Shown here: one piece after another, positions 26,543 to 35,540 of the stretch | Position numbering within the stretch: position 1 is the first letter of the stretch | Layout of the letters: each line of letters opens with the position of its first letter | DNA from: CAZJBS01 sp964544475 | GTDB lineage: Bacteria; CLD3; SB21 | Direction: 5' to 3' | Assembly (NCBI GenBank): GCA_964544475.1 | Contig: CAZJBS010000005.1 | Span: 1-64,000, forward strand | Length of the DNA: 64,000 nucleotides | The notes under the pieces: model-generated | Told to the model about the DNA's origin: nothing | Seen by the model: the letters and a program-made list of their open reading frames with translations, nothing else | Database searches by the model: none | Made by a program: the position numbers and the translations under genes

Positions 26543-27304
26543 ATGATCGAGATTCAGAATCTGCACAAGAGTTTTCGGAACAAGAAAATCCTCAATGGCG
26601 TTGATCTCACCATCGAATCGGGCAAGGTCACGACCATCGTCGGACGGAGCGGATGCGGCAAGAGCGTGCTCTTGAAGCACGTGGTTGGCCTCTTGCGCCC
26701 GGACGAAGGCCGCATCCTGATCAAAGGACAGGACTTGAGCGAGATGGACACGGCGGAGCTGTTTGAAACCAGGAAAAAAATCGGATTTGTGTTTCAGAAT
26801 GGCGCGCTGTTCGATTCGATGTCTGTCGAAGAAAACGTCGGGTTGAGCCTCCGCGAGCACACCAACCTGGATCCGCGGGCGATCCGGTCGAAGGTCGGCC
26901 GGCTGCTCGACATGGTCGGGCTCCCCAATATCGAACGCTACAAGACGTCGGAATTGTCGGGCGGCATGCGCAAACGGGTGAGCCTGGCCCGCGCCCTCGC
27001 CATGGATCCGCAATACGTGCTGTACGACGAACCCACGACCGGCCTCGATCCCATCATGTCCGCCATCATCGACGAATTGATCATCCGCCTCAATAACGAA
27101 TTGAACATCACCTCCATCGTGGTCACGCACGACATGAAAAGCGTGTACAAGATTTCCGATTGCGTCGCCATGCTGCATTACGGCGTGGTCCGGTTCAATG
27201 GCACTCCGGAAGAACTGAAAAATTCCACCGACGATGTCGTGCGGCAGTTTATCGAGGGCAATGTCGAAGGCCCGATCAAGCCCATTCACAAAGACGGGCG
27301 GTGA
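26543..27304 (+). CDS. mlaF: MlaF-type ABC transporter ATP-binding protein
   Basis: A 253-residue ATPase that pairs with the MlaE permease. Walker A is GRSGCGKSVLLKHVVGL (about residues 36-52), the signature is ELSGGMRKRVSLARAL (about 136-151), and Walker B is YVLYDEPTTGLDP. The GGMRKRV form of the signature is typical of MlaF/TtgA-type lipid transporters. The substrate-binding partners are not adjacent; an MlaC-like domain occurs at 8128-9303. Confidence 0.93.
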   Translation: MIEIQNLHKSFRNKKILNGVDLTIESGKVTTIVGRSGCGKSVLLKHVVGLLRPDEGRILIKGQDLSEMDTAELFETRKKIGFVFQNGALFDSMSVEENVGLSLREHTNLDPRAIRSKVGRLLDMVGLPNIERYKTSELSGGMRKRVSLARALAMDPQYVLYDEPTTGLDPIMSAIIDELIIRLNNELNITSIVVTHDMKSVYKISDCVAMLHYGVVRFNGTPEELKNSTDDVVRQFIEGNVEGPIKPIHKDGR

Positions 27305-27331
27305 TGCCCTCGCCGGCTGGTTCAGGCATTC

Positions 27332-27351
27332 GACGTCACGACGGTGACGTC
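27332..27351. other. Hairpin between convergent genes
   Basis: GACGTCAC and GTGACGTC form a perfect eight-base stem around the four-base loop GACG, directly before the stop of the minus-strand glycosylase gene. There is no U-run, so it could be a weak bidirectional stop or an operator-like palindrome. Confidence 0.35.
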
Positions 27352-28074
27352 TCAACGGGTGAAACATGCTGATCCATGGCGGGCGGCTCCTCTGAATGCC
27401 GCGACATACTTCTTCACATATTCGGACTTCCTTTTCAAACGATATTGCATGATAAACCGCGGGTGGTCGAGGGGAACGATCTTGTCGAAAAACTTTTCGC
27501 GTTCGTTCAACTTCTCGAAGAAGCGAAAGTTCTTGCCCGAGCCGAGACAGAAGCAAACGTCGGTCTCACAACCCCAGGCCAGCTGCGCTTTCATGCTCGC
27601 TATGATAAAAGGGGTTACGGCGCGTTCCAGTCTTTCATCGTCGTAGTAATTGTAATTGACATCGCGGCCGGCGGCGTTGCGGCGTACAAAACCGAGCGGA
27701 CACAGCGCGGTGATGTAAAAAACGCCAAAAAACCGGGCCGGGCCTCCGAAAGCGTCAATCGTCTCATGGATAAAAACCGAGGACGGCTCGTGCGTCACGG
27801 CCGACTCCAAACGGATGCCGAGGTTCTCCAGCCGTTTGGTATCGGTAAAAGGAATGCCAGTCACGCCGGCGCCAAACCGTCCCGGATTGATGCCGACGAT
27901 AAGCCGTCGCCGGCGGTTATCTTCATAGAATTTCCGGTAAAAGGCTTCGACGACGCGACGGGTTTCTTTTCCGGATTCCTTCATTGGATTCATCACACGC
28001 ACGCCGCTTGGCAGCCGAACGCCGTCGAGTGAAACGGAGAAAAGAAATTTCAGAATGTGCTCGGCCCAGGTCAC
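27352..28074 (-). CDS. SMUG2-type uracil-DNA glycosylase family protein (DUF4918)
   Basis: A 240-residue protein of the SMUG2 branch of the uracil-DNA glycosylase superfamily, predicted to excise damaged bases. Motif 1 is IVGINPGRFGAGVTGIPFTD (about residues 58-77) and motif 2 is VPLDHPRFIMQY, with the histidine-proline pair of the superfamily. GTG at 28074 is chosen: it gives the family-like start VTWAEHILKFLFSVSLDG and lies 10 bases after the stop of the upstream WYL regulator; no good Shine-Dalgarno is seen. The two probably share a transcript. Confidence 0.8.
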   Translation of the reverse strand: MTWAEHILKFLFSVSLDGVRLPSGVRVMNPMKESGKETRRVVEAFYRKFYEDNRRRRLIVGINPGRFGAGVTGIPFTDTKRLENLGIRLESAVTHEPSSVFIHETIDAFGGPARFFGVFYITALCPLGFVRRNAAGRDVNYNYYDDERLERAVTPFIIASMKAQLAWGCETDVCFCLGSGKNFRFFEKLNEREKFFDKIVPLDHPRFIMQYRLKRKSEYVKKYVAAFRGAARHGSACFTR

Positions 28075-28084
28075 GCGATGGCTG

Positions 28085-29056
28085 TCATTTTGGTTTTCGC
28101 ACCGCGTATCGCCGGTAATGCTCGGCGGTCTTGGAGGCCTGCTGCCAAAGCTGTTCATTGAGTTCCGGCGGAGACAGTACACGGACATGCTGTCCAAATG
28201 ACAGCAGCCAGTTGACGAGGACTTTCGTGGCCGGAACCAAGAACGTCATGATCAGGCCCTGATCGTTTTCTTCCTTTTCCACAAAACCAAAATACTCCTG
28301 ATCCCGGACGTACCGTGCCGCTGTTTTCGTAAACAGAACCCGCACGCGGATCGGATTTTCGATGCGCTGTTGTTCTTCCATGTACCGTTGCACGGAAAAA
28401 TCCTTGTGGCCTGAAAAGCGTTCATCCGACACGACCATATGGCGGATGCGGTCGGTCCGGAAATCCCGGTAGTCCTTTCGGAGCCGGCAATAAGCGATGA
28501 GGTGCCAGCGGTTAGAATAATACAGAACCGCGAGCGGCTCCACGGAACGCCGCGTGGTCCTTTCCTCCGCGCCGGACTGGTATTCCAGCGTCACCACGTG
28601 CCGTTGTATGATGGCCTCCTGGAGGGCGCGCAGGACGTCATCGCGAAATCCTTCGCGGGCGCCGGGTGGGCGCCGAAGGATGGACGTAGCCTTGCCGAGT
28701 TCGGCGATGAAATCCTTCCTGTCGGCTGGCAGAACCGACTGTATCTTCATGAGCGCCGATTCGGCATGGGTCTTCAGGGAGACATCCGTGAAATGGCGGA
28801 CCAGTTCCGCGCCGACCCACAGGGCGCCGGCTTCCTCTTTGCTGAACATGACCGGCGGCAGATGGTAACCCTCCACGAGACTGTAACCCTCGCCGGCTTC
28901 CGCCGACACGGGTACGCCGGCCTCATTGAGCGCTTTCATGTCGCGATACACGGTACGCAGGGCAATGCCGAAATGCTCGGCCATGTCCCGCGCGCGCACA
29001 ATCTTGCGGCTGTGCAACATCAATACCATCGCAATAAGTCGATCAGTTCGGTTCAT
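28085..29056 (-). CDS. HTH/WYL domain transcriptional regulator (YafY family)
   Basis: A 323-residue regulator. The N-terminal DeoR-like helix-turn-helix reads MLHSRKIVRARDMAEHFGIA then LRTVYRDMKALNEAGVPV. The middle and C-terminal WYL domain has VTLEYQSGAEERTTRRSVEP and YYSNRWHLIAYCRLRKDYRDFR, then a typical C-terminal wing ending in VNWLLSFGQHVRVLSPPELN. WYL domains sense nucleic acid or nucleotide ligands and often regulate DNA-damage or defence genes, which fits the glycosylase directly downstream. Target sites are unknown. Confidence 0.9.
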   Translation of the reverse strand: MNRTDRLIAMVLMLHSRKIVRARDMAEHFGIALRTVYRDMKALNEAGVPVSAEAGEGYSLVEGYHLPPVMFSKEEAGALWVGAELVRHFTDVSLKTHAESALMKIQSVLPADRKDFIAELGKATSILRRPPGAREGFRDDVLRALQEAIIQRHVVTLEYQSGAEERTTRRSVEPLAVLYYSNRWHLIAYCRLRKDYRDFRTDRIRHMVVSDERFSGHKDFSVQRYMEEQQRIENPIRVRVLFTKTAARYVRDQEYFGFVEKEENDQGLIMTFLVPATKVLVNWLLSFGQHVRVLSPPELNEQLWQQASKTAEHYRRYAVRKPK

Positions 29057-29171
29057 CGGCCCGAATGGTTATGGTGATCGTGGTGAGATACTATATGAAA
29101 TTAATCGTTGCCGTTCAACCGGTCGTGCTATAGATTGTCACAGCATTTTAGTCCATTCTTTTGGAACACCT

Positions 29172-30677
29172 ATGAAACATTTTTGGATATTGTTCACGCT
29201 GACGGTCGCCTTGCCGTCCGCCCATGCCCAGGATGAGGTGCCGATCACGTTTCTCCACTGGAACGATTTTCATTCGGCCAATGCCCCATACCAAATCAAA
29301 CCGCGGGCTCGTGAATCATTTGAACCTTACTGGGTTGGCGGCGTCGCCTATCTCAAGGGCTTCCTGGATTCGCTGAAGAAAACTCACCCCAACAGCGTCA
29401 CGGTCTTCGCTGGCGATGAATGGCAGGGCAGCCCTGTGTGTTCGATCACCAAGGGCTGGTCCCAGGTGCCCATTCTGCAACGCATCCGGCCGGACGTCCT
29501 GACCATCGGCAATCATGAATTCGATTATTCGGACACGTTGTTTTACCGGTTCACGCACGACGCCGGTTTGAACTACACGAGTTCCAATCTTTTCTGGAAA
29601 TCCAACGATTCGTATTTCGTTCGGCCGTTCATCATCGACACCGTTGGCGGTCTGACGATAGCTTTCATGGGCGGCATGACCGACGAACTGTCACGGGTGA
29701 GTTTTGCGAAGAACATCGACCGTATTTATGCCACGCCCATTGTGACCGGCATTCGCCAGGCCATGGCCCAGGTCAAGGCCCGAGGTTATGTGCCGGATTT
29801 GTGGGTGGCGGTGTCGCATAACGGACTGGACGAGGACTCCGTCCTTGCGCGGGAGATCCCCGAACTCGATGTCATCATCGGCGGACACAGCCACACACCG
29901 ATGTTTCATGAATCCCGAATCGGAAAAACCGTCATTGTCCAGGCGGGCAGCCGAGGACGATATGTCGGCGAATTGTCGGTCATGTATTCAAAATCCAGGC
30001 GCGAACTGGCCGTCCGATCCTACAAGTTGATCGAGACGCGCCATACGGTCACTCCCGACACCATGCTTGAGCGCGTGGTTCGCGAGCAGGAATTAGTCGT
30101 CGGGAAAGAGCTCGGCGAGGTGATCGGCCAGTTGACCGTGGACTGGCGAGTGCCATATCAGAAAAGAGAATCCAATCTCGGCAGTTTCGAAGCCGACGTC
30201 ATCCGGGAATTTGCTGGCGCCGACATAGCCCTTCTCAACACCGGCGGCCTGCGCAAGGAACTGGCGGCCGGCCCCATCACGTTGAGGGATGTCTGGGAAA
30301 TCAACCCCTTCAACAACTCCGTCGTTTCATTGAAGGTGAAGGGAAGCGACGTCATTCCGATGATGACGTTTGCGCTGAATAATGCAGAATCGCTGACGCA
30401 GATCAGCGGCCTGCGATACCGGGCCCGCAAACAGGGCGCCGCGTATTCGATCGTGGAAGCGACGGTCGGCGGCAAGCCCATCGAGGCCGGACGGTACTAT
30501 CTCGTCGTCATGAATAACTACATGGCGTCCCATCTGTCCGACATGTTCGGATTGGATCCGGCCCTTCATCCGGTGAGCGACTTTGGTGTTTCGGACAAGG
30601 ACGTCGTCATCGAGGGAATTCGGGCAAGAAAGGTCATCAGCCAGGGCATGGACGGACGAATTACGATCGAAGAGTAA
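29172..30677 (+). CDS. Secreted 5'-nucleotidase / metallophosphatase (UshA-like)
   Basis: A 501-residue periplasmic hydrolase of nucleotides or related phosphoesters. After a signal peptide (MKHFWILFTLTVALPSAHAQ) the metallophosphatase domain shows LHWNDFHSA, GDEWQGSP, GNHEFDYS, SHNGLDEDS and GGHSHTP, covering the two-metal ligands. The C-terminal 5'-nucleotidase domain has NTGGLRKELAAGPITLRDVW and NPFNNSVVSLKVKG, the substrate base-binding part. ATG at 29172 is chosen because it starts the signal peptide. It converges with the barrel gene, leaving eight bases between stops. Confidence 0.93.
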   Translation: MKHFWILFTLTVALPSAHAQDEVPITFLHWNDFHSANAPYQIKPRARESFEPYWVGGVAYLKGFLDSLKKTHPNSVTVFAGDEWQGSPVCSITKGWSQVPILQRIRPDVLTIGNHEFDYSDTLFYRFTHDAGLNYTSSNLFWKSNDSYFVRPFIIDTVGGLTIAFMGGMTDELSRVSFAKNIDRIYATPIVTGIRQAMAQVKARGYVPDLWVAVSHNGLDEDSVLAREIPELDVIIGGHSHTPMFHESRIGKTVIVQAGSRGRYVGELSVMYSKSRRELAVRSYKLIETRHTVTPDTMLERVVREQELVVGKELGEVIGQLTVDWRVPYQKRESNLGSFEADVIREFAGADIALLNTGGLRKELAAGPITLRDVWEINPFNNSVVSLKVKGSDVIPMMTFALNNAESLTQISGLRYRARKQGAAYSIVEATVGGKPIEAGRYYLVVMNNYMASHLSDMFGLDPALHPVSDFGVSDKDVVIEGIRARKVISQGMDGRITIEE

Positions 30678-30685
30678 TCCGGCGG

Positions 30686-31720
30686 TTACAGTTCGGCGGA
30701 GATACCCGTGGTAATCAGAGCGCCGGAGAAGTCTGAATTGAAATCGTACAATTCATACTTGACATAACCGCCTTTGATGAACACTTCCAGATTTTCCTTC
30801 AAGTCATATCCGATCTTGACATAAAACCTCTTTTCGTCGGTTGACGAGTGATAATAGAGGTCACTGTATTCTGGGCGGCGGTTGTCGGCTATCTTGAATG
30901 CATAGTCGCCAAACAGGAAAAGCGAGTATTTTTCCCTGACGGTCAGACCCAGTAGCAGCGAAATCCGGTGCTCGTGACTTGGGTCATGAATGACGTCAGA
31001 CTCACGGAAAACGGCCAAATAATTGAAGCTTAGAATCCGCTCACTGCGGTATTCAATATTTAGTTCCGGACCAACACCCCATCCTTTATTGACCCTCGGT
31101 CGGGAAGGATCGAATGGCACTTTCAGGTTGAAGCGCTCCGCATAGAAGCCCGCCGAAACAAGTATCTGATTGCTCTTGCGGTAACGGGCTCTGAAAACGG
31201 CATATGGGGAGGTCAAAACGTGACGTGAATCACCACTGATCGAACGGGTGAAGTATGTGAATTGGACGTCCGTCAACCAAGGACCGCTATCCTGCCATTG
31301 ACCATTGACGGTCATTTTTCCTATGTCCTGATAGAGTTTTCCACCCGATTTGAAAAAGTTCATCCTCCGCCTTTCACCCATAAATCCCCACTGTGTCGTT
31401 CCCCATTGCCGGAAATAGCTTGCATGGCCATTCCAAAACAATACAGAAGTGGACGAGTGGATGCCGTATCGTTCAGGCCGAAAACGCAGTTGAATGACGC
31501 CGTTCTGACGCGTTTGTCGGAAGCGATATCCGACGGTCATCAGACCGGCAAAAAGATTGTAATTTCCAGATATGTTGGCCCCACCGCCACTGCCAAAATA
31601 GCCATATTCGGGGGATAATTTGAGTTCGAACTCCCCGGCCCTAATGCCCGGGACAGTCAGACTGCCACATATCAAACTCCACGCTATCCATCGGCCAAAT
31701 GACGTCAACATGTTCTGCAT
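30686..31720 (-). CDS. Predicted outer-membrane beta-barrel protein, unknown family
   Basis: A 344-residue secreted protein that I cannot assign to a named family. A signal peptide (MLTSFGRWIAWSLICGSL, ending near GIRAG) is followed by alternating polar/aromatic strands: FELKLSPEYGYFG, GLMTVGYRFRQTR, AVFRARYRKSNQILVSAGFY, LSLLLGLTVREKYSLFLFGDYAF and FYVKIGYDLKENLEVFIKGG. These suggest a barrel of about 12-16 strands. It ends in ISAEL rather than a terminal aromatic. ATG at 31720 follows the upstream stop (31728) by seven bases; ATG at 31759 would overlap it. It is the last gene of the kinase-regulator operon. Confidence 0.7.
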   Translation of the reverse strand: MQNMLTSFGRWIAWSLICGSLTVPGIRAGEFELKLSPEYGYFGSGGGANISGNYNLFAGLMTVGYRFRQTRQNGVIQLRFRPERYGIHSSTSVLFWNGHASYFRQWGTTQWGFMGERRRMNFFKSGGKLYQDIGKMTVNGQWQDSGPWLTDVQFTYFTRSISGDSRHVLTSPYAVFRARYRKSNQILVSAGFYAERFNLKVPFDPSRPRVNKGWGVGPELNIEYRSERILSFNYLAVFRESDVIHDPSHEHRISLLLGLTVREKYSLFLFGDYAFKIADNRRPEYSDLYYHSSTDEKRFYVKIGYDLKENLEVFIKGGYVKYELYDFNSDFSGALITTGISAEL

Positions 31721-31727
31721 CTCGATT

Positions 31728-32663
31728 TTAGTGGATCTTTTTCTTGATGTAATCTTCATAATCCGAAAGTTGCTTTTCCGCTTCTTCCAACAGCTCTACA
31801 TAGTCCTCAATGGTCCAGGAGCCTGAATGCACGCTTGATGGAGTGCGCAGGTCCACCTCGCGCACTCCAAATTGCCGGAGGAGATTTGTGAGGGCTCTGA
31901 CTTGCAGATACCAGTATCGCTCATCGACATAGGCCAACCCTGGAGACAGACTGAGTCCGGTACGTCTGCTCAGGGGAGAATAATTCTGTTCGGCAATTTC
32001 CTGGACAAATGTCTCGAGTTTCTCTTGAAGACGAACGATGGCTGCAAATTCTTTTCGTTTTTGACGAATCTCGGAAAGACGTGTCACCACCTCATTCAAC
32101 GCTCTCTCCAGATAGTCTTTTTGGATGGCCTTTTCGAGCGTGTCTTGTATTGAGGCCAGCGAAATCGTCTGAACGAGGCGTGTGTTGAAGGACAGCGTAC
32201 GCACGGCAGGTGAACACCACAACCGTCGTTGGGTCAGTTCCCATATTTGCCTTTCGAGTTCTTTGGATTTTTCATTCGAAGTGGTGACCTGACTCACCCG
32301 TACGAGTGAGTCAATACGCTGGGAGTACTTGTGGTGCAGTTGTTTCTGGAGGATGACCCATTCCTGTTCAATGCGGTCGACCCGGTTTTGCTGGTCGCGT
32401 ATCTTCTGGGCCAGGGCCACACCATCCGACATCCATTGCATCAACAGGCCGCGGTCGGGACTGGTTTTCCGTTTTTCCGTCTCAATCCTCCGGGCATTGG
32501 ATTCCAGCAGGACGGACAGGCTGTCAAGTGAATACCGCTCCTGGTCAACCACCCTTTCCAATTCCAGACCGAACCGCTCGGCCTTTTCCAGATCTTGCGC
32601 ACCCGCGGGGATCGTCCAGGCAATCACAATTATCCAAAAGAATGTACTCCGCCACGTCTTCAT
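31728..32663 (-). CDS. Secreted coiled-coil protein of unknown function
   Basis: A 311-residue protein with a signal peptide (MKTWRSTFFWIIVIAWTIPA, cleavage near GAQD) and long, charged helices rich in E, K, Q, R and L. The clearest coiled-coil stretches are about residues 25-130 (LEKAERFGLELERVVDQER and on) and 165-225 (LEKAIQKDYLERALNEVV). A C-terminal helix repeats the pattern (EDYVELLEEAEKQLSDYEDY). No enzymatic motif is visible; a periplasmic structural or sensing role is likely. Its start overlaps the response-regulator stop by four bases (ATGA), so it is translationally coupled to the two-component pair. Confidence 0.72.
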   Translation of the reverse strand: MKTWRSTFFWIIVIAWTIPAGAQDLEKAERFGLELERVVDQERYSLDSLSVLLESNARRIETEKRKTSPDRGLLMQWMSDGVALAQKIRDQQNRVDRIEQEWVILQKQLHHKYSQRIDSLVRVSQVTTSNEKSKELERQIWELTQRRLWCSPAVRTLSFNTRLVQTISLASIQDTLEKAIQKDYLERALNEVVTRLSEIRQKRKEFAAIVRLQEKLETFVQEIAEQNYSPLSRRTGLSLSPGLAYVDERYWYLQVRALTNLLRQFGVREVDLRTPSSVHSGSWTIEDYVELLEEAEKQLSDYEDYIKKKIH

Positions 32664-34042
32664 TGGGGAATACCCAGTCGCTCCATTTTCGAGTACAACG
32701 TGCTTGTCTTGATGCCCAGCATTTTAGCGGCTTTGTTTTTGACGCCATTCGCCGCCTTGAGCGCGTCAAGGATCAACCGTTTTTCGAAGGCCAGCAGCGT
32801 GTCTTCCAGCGGCACCACAGATCCATCCGCCGGACCGGCATGGCCCGGGTTCAGATGCTGAATAATCAGCGCCGTTTCGATCGTGTCGCCCGGCGAGATG
32901 ACGCACAACCGTTCTATCAGATTTTCCAGTTCGCGAATATTGCCTGGCCAGGCGTACTGGCAAAGCCTCTCGATACCGCCGGCGGCCAGTTTCTTCGGTG
33001 CCGCATGACGGGTGGACGCCATCTTGCCCAGGAAATGCTCGACGAGGGCGGGAATGTCTTCTTTCCGCTCGCGTACCGGCGGAAGCTGGATCGGGATCAC
33101 GCGAAGGCGGTAGTACAGGTCGTCGCGGAATTTTTCCTCGGCCACCATGCGCGACAGGTCGCGGTGGGTCGCAGCCACGAGACGGACGTCCGCATGGAAG
33201 GTCTCTTCCCCGCCGACCCGTTCGAATTCCTTTTCCTGCAACACGCGCAACAGTTTCACCTGCATGGGCAGGGAAACATCGCCCACTTCGTCCAGGAAAA
33301 GCGTTCCGCCATGGGCCAGCTCAAATCGTCCCTTGCGTTGGCGGATGGCGCCCGTGAATGCGCCTTTTTCGTGTCCGAAGAGCTCACTCTCCAGCAGATT
33401 ATCGTTTAAGGCGCCGCAATTGACCTTGATGAAGGGGCGGTCCGCCCGTCGACTTTTGCGGTGAATGGCGCGGGCCACGAGTTCCTTGCCGGTGCCGCTT
33501 TCTCCCTCGATCAGGATCGTGCTGTCTTCACCGGCCACACGGTCGATCACCTCGTATATTTTCTTCATAGGCGCCGAATGGCCAACCATATCGTCGTAGT
33601 GCAAGGACAGTTCGTCCTGGAGAAACCGGTTTTCTTCGGCCAGGCGGGCGAGGTCTCTTTCGCGCTGTATCTTCTCACACAATCGCCGTACCCGGATGCG
33701 CAATTCTTCCGAGGAAAACGGTTTGGTCAGAAAATCCCCGGCGCCCACCTGCATGGATTCGACGGCCGCCTCGACGGTGCCGAAGGCGCTCACCATCAAC
33801 ACCTCCGTTTGCGGCGCCAGTTCCTTCATACGACGAAGCACCGCTACACCGTTAATGGGTTCCATCTTGAGATCGAGAACGCCGATATGAATCCGGTCCA
33901 CATTGGCCTCGAAAAATGCCAGCGCGTCCACGCCATTTTCAAAATCGTGCACCTGGTACCCTTCTCGCCGAAGGCTCTCGGTCATGCCAAGTTTCATGCT
34001 GACGTTATCTTCGACAACCAAAACGCCGAATGGGGTATTCAT
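32660..34042 (-). CDS. Sigma-54-dependent response regulator (NtrC family)
   Basis: A 460-residue activator. The receiver domain has the acidic pair ED near residue 11, phosphoacceptor Asp57 in GVLDLKM and Lys107 in FLTKPFS. The AAA+ domain has Walker A GESGTGKE (180-187), the sigma-54 contact loop GAFTGA (227-232) and an arginine-rich segment FRDDLYYRLRV. The C-terminal Fis-type helix-turn-helix reads NGVKNKAAKMLGIKTSTLYS. ATG at 34042 is chosen because it opens the receiver domain; the frame extends further upstream without coding signs. It lies 16 bases after its kinase. Confidence 0.95.
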   Translation of the reverse strand: MNTPFGVLVVEDNVSMKLGMTESLRREGYQVHDFENGVDALAFFEANVDRIHIGVLDLKMEPINGVAVLRRMKELAPQTEVLMVSAFGTVEAAVESMQVGAGDFLTKPFSSEELRIRVRRLCEKIQRERDLARLAEENRFLQDELSLHYDDMVGHSAPMKKIYEVIDRVAGEDSTILIEGESGTGKELVARAIHRKSRRADRPFIKVNCGALNDNLLESELFGHEKGAFTGAIRQRKGRFELAHGGTLFLDEVGDVSLPMQVKLLRVLQEKEFERVGGEETFHADVRLVAATHRDLSRMVAEEKFRDDLYYRLRVIPIQLPPVRERKEDIPALVEHFLGKMASTRHAAPKKLAAGGIERLCQYAWPGNIRELENLIERLCVISPGDTIETALIIQHLNPGHAGPADGSVVPLEDTLLAFEKRLILDALKAANGVKNKAAKMLGIKTSTLYSKMERLGIPQ

Positions 34043-34058
34043 GAGTATCCGGTCTCCG

Positions 34059-35498
34059 TCATGGTGAAAGGGCGGTGCGTATGGAAAATGTGCATCCCCG
34101 GTCCTCGTTGTTTTCGCAGGTGATCGCCGCTCGGTTTTCCTCACAAAGACGTTGGCAGATGGCCAACCCCAGTCCAAATCCGTTCAGGTCGGTCGAATAA
34201 AACGGCTCGAATATCCTGTCGATTTCGTCTGCGCCGATGCCGGGACCATTGTCGGAAAACCGGATGAACCGGTGCGATCCGTTATCCTGGATGGAAATCC
34301 GGATGCGCCCGTTCCGACCGATGGCCCGTGCGCTGTTGTTGATCAGGTTAAGAACGATCTGGTGCAGGTGGTTGGGATCAAACTCGATGAGAGCGTCCGC
34401 CGATTCCAATGAAACTTCGATACACCGGTCTTTGAGATCTTTTTCAATGAGCGACAACACTTCCGACACCACCGGCTGCAGGGAGATTTTTTGTATCCGC
34501 GCCTGGACAGGGCGTCCGTATTCAAGGTACGCCGTGATCAGTGATTTCAGGCGGGCCACCTCGCCCAGTATCCGATCGAGGTAGTTGGTGTCCCGCGACT
34601 CGCGCACCACATCTTCGCGGATCAGCCCGGCCAGCAATTCGATGCCCCCAAGGGGGTTTCGGATTTCATGCGCAATTTGGGCCAGCATGTCTTCCCGTTC
34701 GCGATGGCGGCGGCGCAGGTCCTGCCGCATACGATCCATGGCCCGGGCCAGGTGACCCAATTCGCCTTCGACGCCTTTCGGCGCCGACGTTCCCAGATCG
34801 CCCCGGCCCAACTGTTGGCTGAAACGAACCAGGTGTTCCACCGGGACGGCCAGCCGCTGGGCCAGTATCCATCCGCCCGCCGCCGTCAGCAGAAGACCGA
34901 TGGCCATGACGGACCATATCGTCCACGTCAAATCGTCGATCCTGGACAAACGGTCGGCGTTTTCCTGGATACCCATCCAATGCTGTTCGTCAAGCCGTGT
35001 GAATCCCCACATATACCATTGCCCGTCTTTGCCTTTGAAAGCCAATGACGCGACCGTTGAGCCCAGAGTCACCTGGGCGATTTCGGTACGATTCAGTTGG
35101 AGAAGCGGTTCGGGACCATCGGAACGCCACATGGCCGAGTCCGCCGATGCTACGATGGAATAATCTTCACGAAAAATAAACACATTCGCGACACCGAATT
35201 TGTCCCGCTGGTGACGGACCTGGCGTTGATAAAAATCCTCAGCCATGGTCGTCGCCTCTTCACGGCCGGCGTAAGCCAGGTACTTCGGCTCGGTTTCCGA
35301 CGCGCACAGCCGCACCAGAATCTGGACCTGATCGCCAAGTTGCGCCAGGTAAATCTCTCGTACCGTCACGTATCCCACCCGGGCCAGCGTGCCGGATACC
35401 GCCAGGGTGATCACGCTGAATACGATGATGATGCTCGATCGGAAGGAGAGCCGCATGTTCGGTGTAAGCCATGTCAATCGTCTCAACCAAGGTATCAC
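34059..35498 (-). CDS. Membrane-bound sensor histidine kinase
   Basis: A 479-residue kinase. Two membrane helices (about residues 21-40 and 191-212) enclose a periplasmic sensor of about 150 residues that I cannot assign. A HAMP segment follows, then the H box QIAHEIRNPLGGIELL with phosphorylated His277, the N box NLINNSARAI (384-393), G1 DNGPGIG and G2 GFGLGLAI. GTG at 35498 gives the full N-terminus; ATG at residue 15 is an alternative. It is the first gene of the kinase-regulator-coiled-coil-barrel unit, whose signal is presumably the envelope state the last two genes affect. Confidence 0.93.
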   Translation of the reverse strand: MIPWLRRLTWLTPNMRLSFRSSIIIVFSVITLAVSGTLARVGYVTVREIYLAQLGDQVQILVRLCASETEPKYLAYAGREEATTMAEDFYQRQVRHQRDKFGVANVFIFREDYSIVASADSAMWRSDGPEPLLQLNRTEIAQVTLGSTVASLAFKGKDGQWYMWGFTRLDEQHWMGIQENADRLSRIDDLTWTIWSVMAIGLLLTAAGGWILAQRLAVPVEHLVRFSQQLGRGDLGTSAPKGVEGELGHLARAMDRMRQDLRRRHREREDMLAQIAHEIRNPLGGIELLAGLIREDVVRESRDTNYLDRILGEVARLKSLITAYLEYGRPVQARIQKISLQPVVSEVLSLIEKDLKDRCIEVSLESADALIEFDPNHLHQIVLNLINNSARAIGRNGRIRISIQDNGSHRFIRFSDNGPGIGADEIDRIFEPFYSTDLNGFGLGLAICQRLCEENRAAITCENNEDRGCTFSIRTALSP

Positions 35499-35540
35499 AT
35501 TTTCACTTTATCCGCCACATGGAAAGACAACCCTGCCGTA

